Shown here piece after piece: positions 62,862-64,000 of a stretch of DNA of 64,000 nucleotides. The notes beneath the pieces are model-generated. The model saw only the letters and a list, made by a program, of their open reading frames with translations. It searched no databases and was not told the DNA's origin. Source of the stretch: Nostoc sp. LEGE 12450 (GTDB lineage: Bacteria > Cyanobacteriota > Cyanobacteriia > Cyanobacteriales > Nostocaceae); assembly GCF_015206895.1 (NCBI RefSeq), contig NZ_JADEXU010000001.1, positions 1-64,000 of the forward strand, written 5' to 3'. The translations under genes and the position numbers were made by a program. Positions within the stretch are counted from its first letter, which is position 1, and every line of letters starts with the position of its first letter.

Positions 62862-64000
62862 TTAGCCAACATTTGCCAAGAGCAATTCTCGTTTTTCTAA
62901 TTTTTGTACTCTCACCTGAGAGTCATCATCAACATCGATAAGCGCTGTATCTCCATCTGTAATTTCACCAGACAGCATTGCTTCAGCGAGAGAATCTTCT
63001 AAAAGGCGCATAATTGCCCGACGTAATGGTCTAGCACCATAGCTGGGGTTATAGCCTTCTTGTACTACAAGTTCTTTGAAGCGATCGCTAACTTCAAGAA
63101 TAATTCCCTTTTCTGTCAAGCGTTTAGAAACTTCACGAAGCATAATTTCAGCAATTTGCTTCACTTCATCCCTAGAAAGCTGGGTGAAGACGATAATTTC
63201 ATCAAGACGGTTTAGGAACTCAGGACGGAAGTAAGCTTTCAATTCCTCATTTACCAAGGTGCGGATACGGTTATAACTAGCGTCGGCTTGAGTGTCGAAG
63301 TCAAAGCCTAAACCACTACCACCTTTTTCAATTACCTTGGAACCGATGTTGGAAGTCAAAATGATCAGCGTGTTCTTGAAGTCCACTTTCCGACCTTTGG
63401 CATCGGTAAGATGACCGTCATCCAAGATTTGCAGCAGCATATTGAATACATCGGGGTGTGCTTTTTCGATTTCGTCGAATAGCAACACTGTGTAAGGTTT
63501 CCGCCGCACGGCTTCTGTAAGTTGTCCACCTTCGTCATATCCGACATAACCCGGAGGCGAACCAATTAGCTTGGCGACAGTATGACTTTCCATGTATTCG
63601 GACATATCTAGCCGAATCATCGAGTCTTCCGCACCGAAGAAGTAGGAAGCTAATGCCTTCGCTAATTCTGTTTTACCAACTCCGGTAGGCCCGGAGAAGA
63701 TAAAGCTAGCAATGGGACGATTGGGATTTTTTAAGCCAACGCGGGCGCGACGAATACCGCGAGATACAGCCGAGACTGCTTGTTCTTGACCGATGAGGCG
63801 TTGATGCAGAGTGTCTTCTAAGTGCAGAAGCAACTCTGACTCAGATTCAGTCAGTTTGTTGACTGGTACGCCAGTCCAAGAGGCAACAATTTGGGCGATG
63901 TCTTCTTCGTCAACGACGGTGCAGTTGACAGGTTGCTCGTTTGGTGTGAATGTTGCTTGCAGTTGTTCTGCGAGTTTTAATTCTTGGTCGCGTAGGGTTA
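62862..64000 (-). CDS. clpC: ATP-dependent Clp protease ATP-binding subunit ClpC (C-terminal part)
   Basis: The reading frame enters from the right window edge, so the 5' part is missing. Seen: end of the middle region ([17 protein letters not shown]), [20 protein letters not shown], then AAA+ domain 2 with Walker A GPTGVGKT, Walker [16 protein letters not shown], the pore-loop segment [18 protein letters not shown], sensor ILTSNIGSK and C-domain [11 protein letters not shown]. ClpC/HSP100 unfolds substrates for ClpP and, in cyanobacteria, is essential. A Met at 63833 is internal, not the start. The transcript ends at the hairpin 62716-62745. Confidence 0.96.
   Translation of the reverse strand, partial: TLRDQELKLAEQLQATFTPNEQPVNCTVVDEEDIAQIVASWTGVPVNKLTESESELLLHLEDTLHQRLIGQEQAVSAVSRGIRRARVGLKNPNRPIASFIFSGPTGVGKTELAKALASYFFGAEDSMIRLDMSEYMESHTVAKLIGSPPGYVGYDEGGQLTEAVRRKPYTVLLFDEIEKAHPDVFNMLLQILDDGHLTDAKGRKVDFKNTLIILTSNIGSKVIEKGGSGLGFDFDTQADASYNRIRTLVNEELKAYFRPEFLNRLDEIIVFTQLSRDEVKQIAEIMLREVSKRLTEKGIILEVSDRFKELVVQEGYNPSYGARPLRRAIMRLLEDSLAEAMLSGEITDGDTALIDVDDDSQVRVQKLEKRELLLANVG

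Overview
The window looks like chromosome from a filamentous, heterocyst-type cyanobacterium of the Nostoc/Anabaena group. The evidence is: frequent HIP1 octamers (GCGATCGC); 7-8 bp short tandem repeats between and inside genes; a helical carotenoid protein; a DevBCA-type exporter; LL-diaminopimelate aminotransferase; very large hybrid histidine kinases with CBS, GAF and PAS sensors; and cyanobacterial-type Ser/Thr kinases and STAND ATPases. No transposase, prophage or CRISPR array was seen. Several families of short dispersed repeats have inserted between genes and, in frame, within genes.

Layout. 0-6.4 kb: dapL, an HtpX-like protease, an M16 peptidase, a fructosamine-kinase-family protein and a small TMEM14-like membrane protein. 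6.4-14.3 kb: a DUF815 ATPase, a membrane-anchored coiled-coil protein ending in a TerB-C-like domain, a DUF2791 (BrxD/SngB-like) ATPase, and two divergent Ser/Thr kinases. 14.4-21 kb: a Cache-domain relic, a CapA-family protein, tRNA-Ser(CGA), a helical carotenoid protein flanked by inverted repeats, and a VIT/VWA protein. 21.2-25.1 kb: a small defence-type island with a DUF262/HNH gene split by an in-frame stop, a VapBC-like pair and a STAND ATPase without a sensor domain. 25.1-29.3 kb: a DevBCA-type exporter with a divergent TetR regulator and a well-placed operator. 29.5-31.6 kb: an IF-3 paralogue that appears to start at AUC, divergent from a CrhC-like DEAD-box helicase with FAT in place of SAT. 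31.9-34.6 kb: overlapping XPB-like helicase and Bax1-like (DUF790) nuclease genes. 34.7-46.3 kb: an adenylate cyclase, two hybrid histidine kinases and a TPR protein. 46.5-49.1 kb: a single-chain methyltransferase plus BsuBI/PstI-type endonuclease. 49.4-57.6 kb: an amidase-like cell-wall protein, DnaG primase, a vMAP-type AAA protein, a histidine kinase lacking its phospho-acceptor His, and a lamin-tail-domain protein with three near-identical repeats. 58.4-64 kb: a di-heme cytochrome b, a PyrF-PyrE fusion, an AI-2E family permease, a RelE/ParE-like toxin-antitoxin pair, and the C-terminal part of ClpC, which runs off the window edge.

Best candidate for an undescribed system: the TerB-C coiled-coil gene and the DUF2791 ATPase gene at 8036-10798. 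They resemble two of the three components of Shango/BREX-related defence loci, but the expected helicase is missing and the TerB-C domain is tethered to the membrane. A DUF815 ATPase lies upstream and two Ser/Thr kinases lie downstream. Other points worth attention: the probable AUC start of the IF-3 paralogue next to the cold-shock-type helicase; an 11-nt perfect match to the Yfr1 sRNA core at the CapA ribosome-binding site; the TetR operator lying between the -35 and -10 boxes of the exporter promoter; the split DUF262/HNH nuclease; and the fused restriction-modification enzyme.
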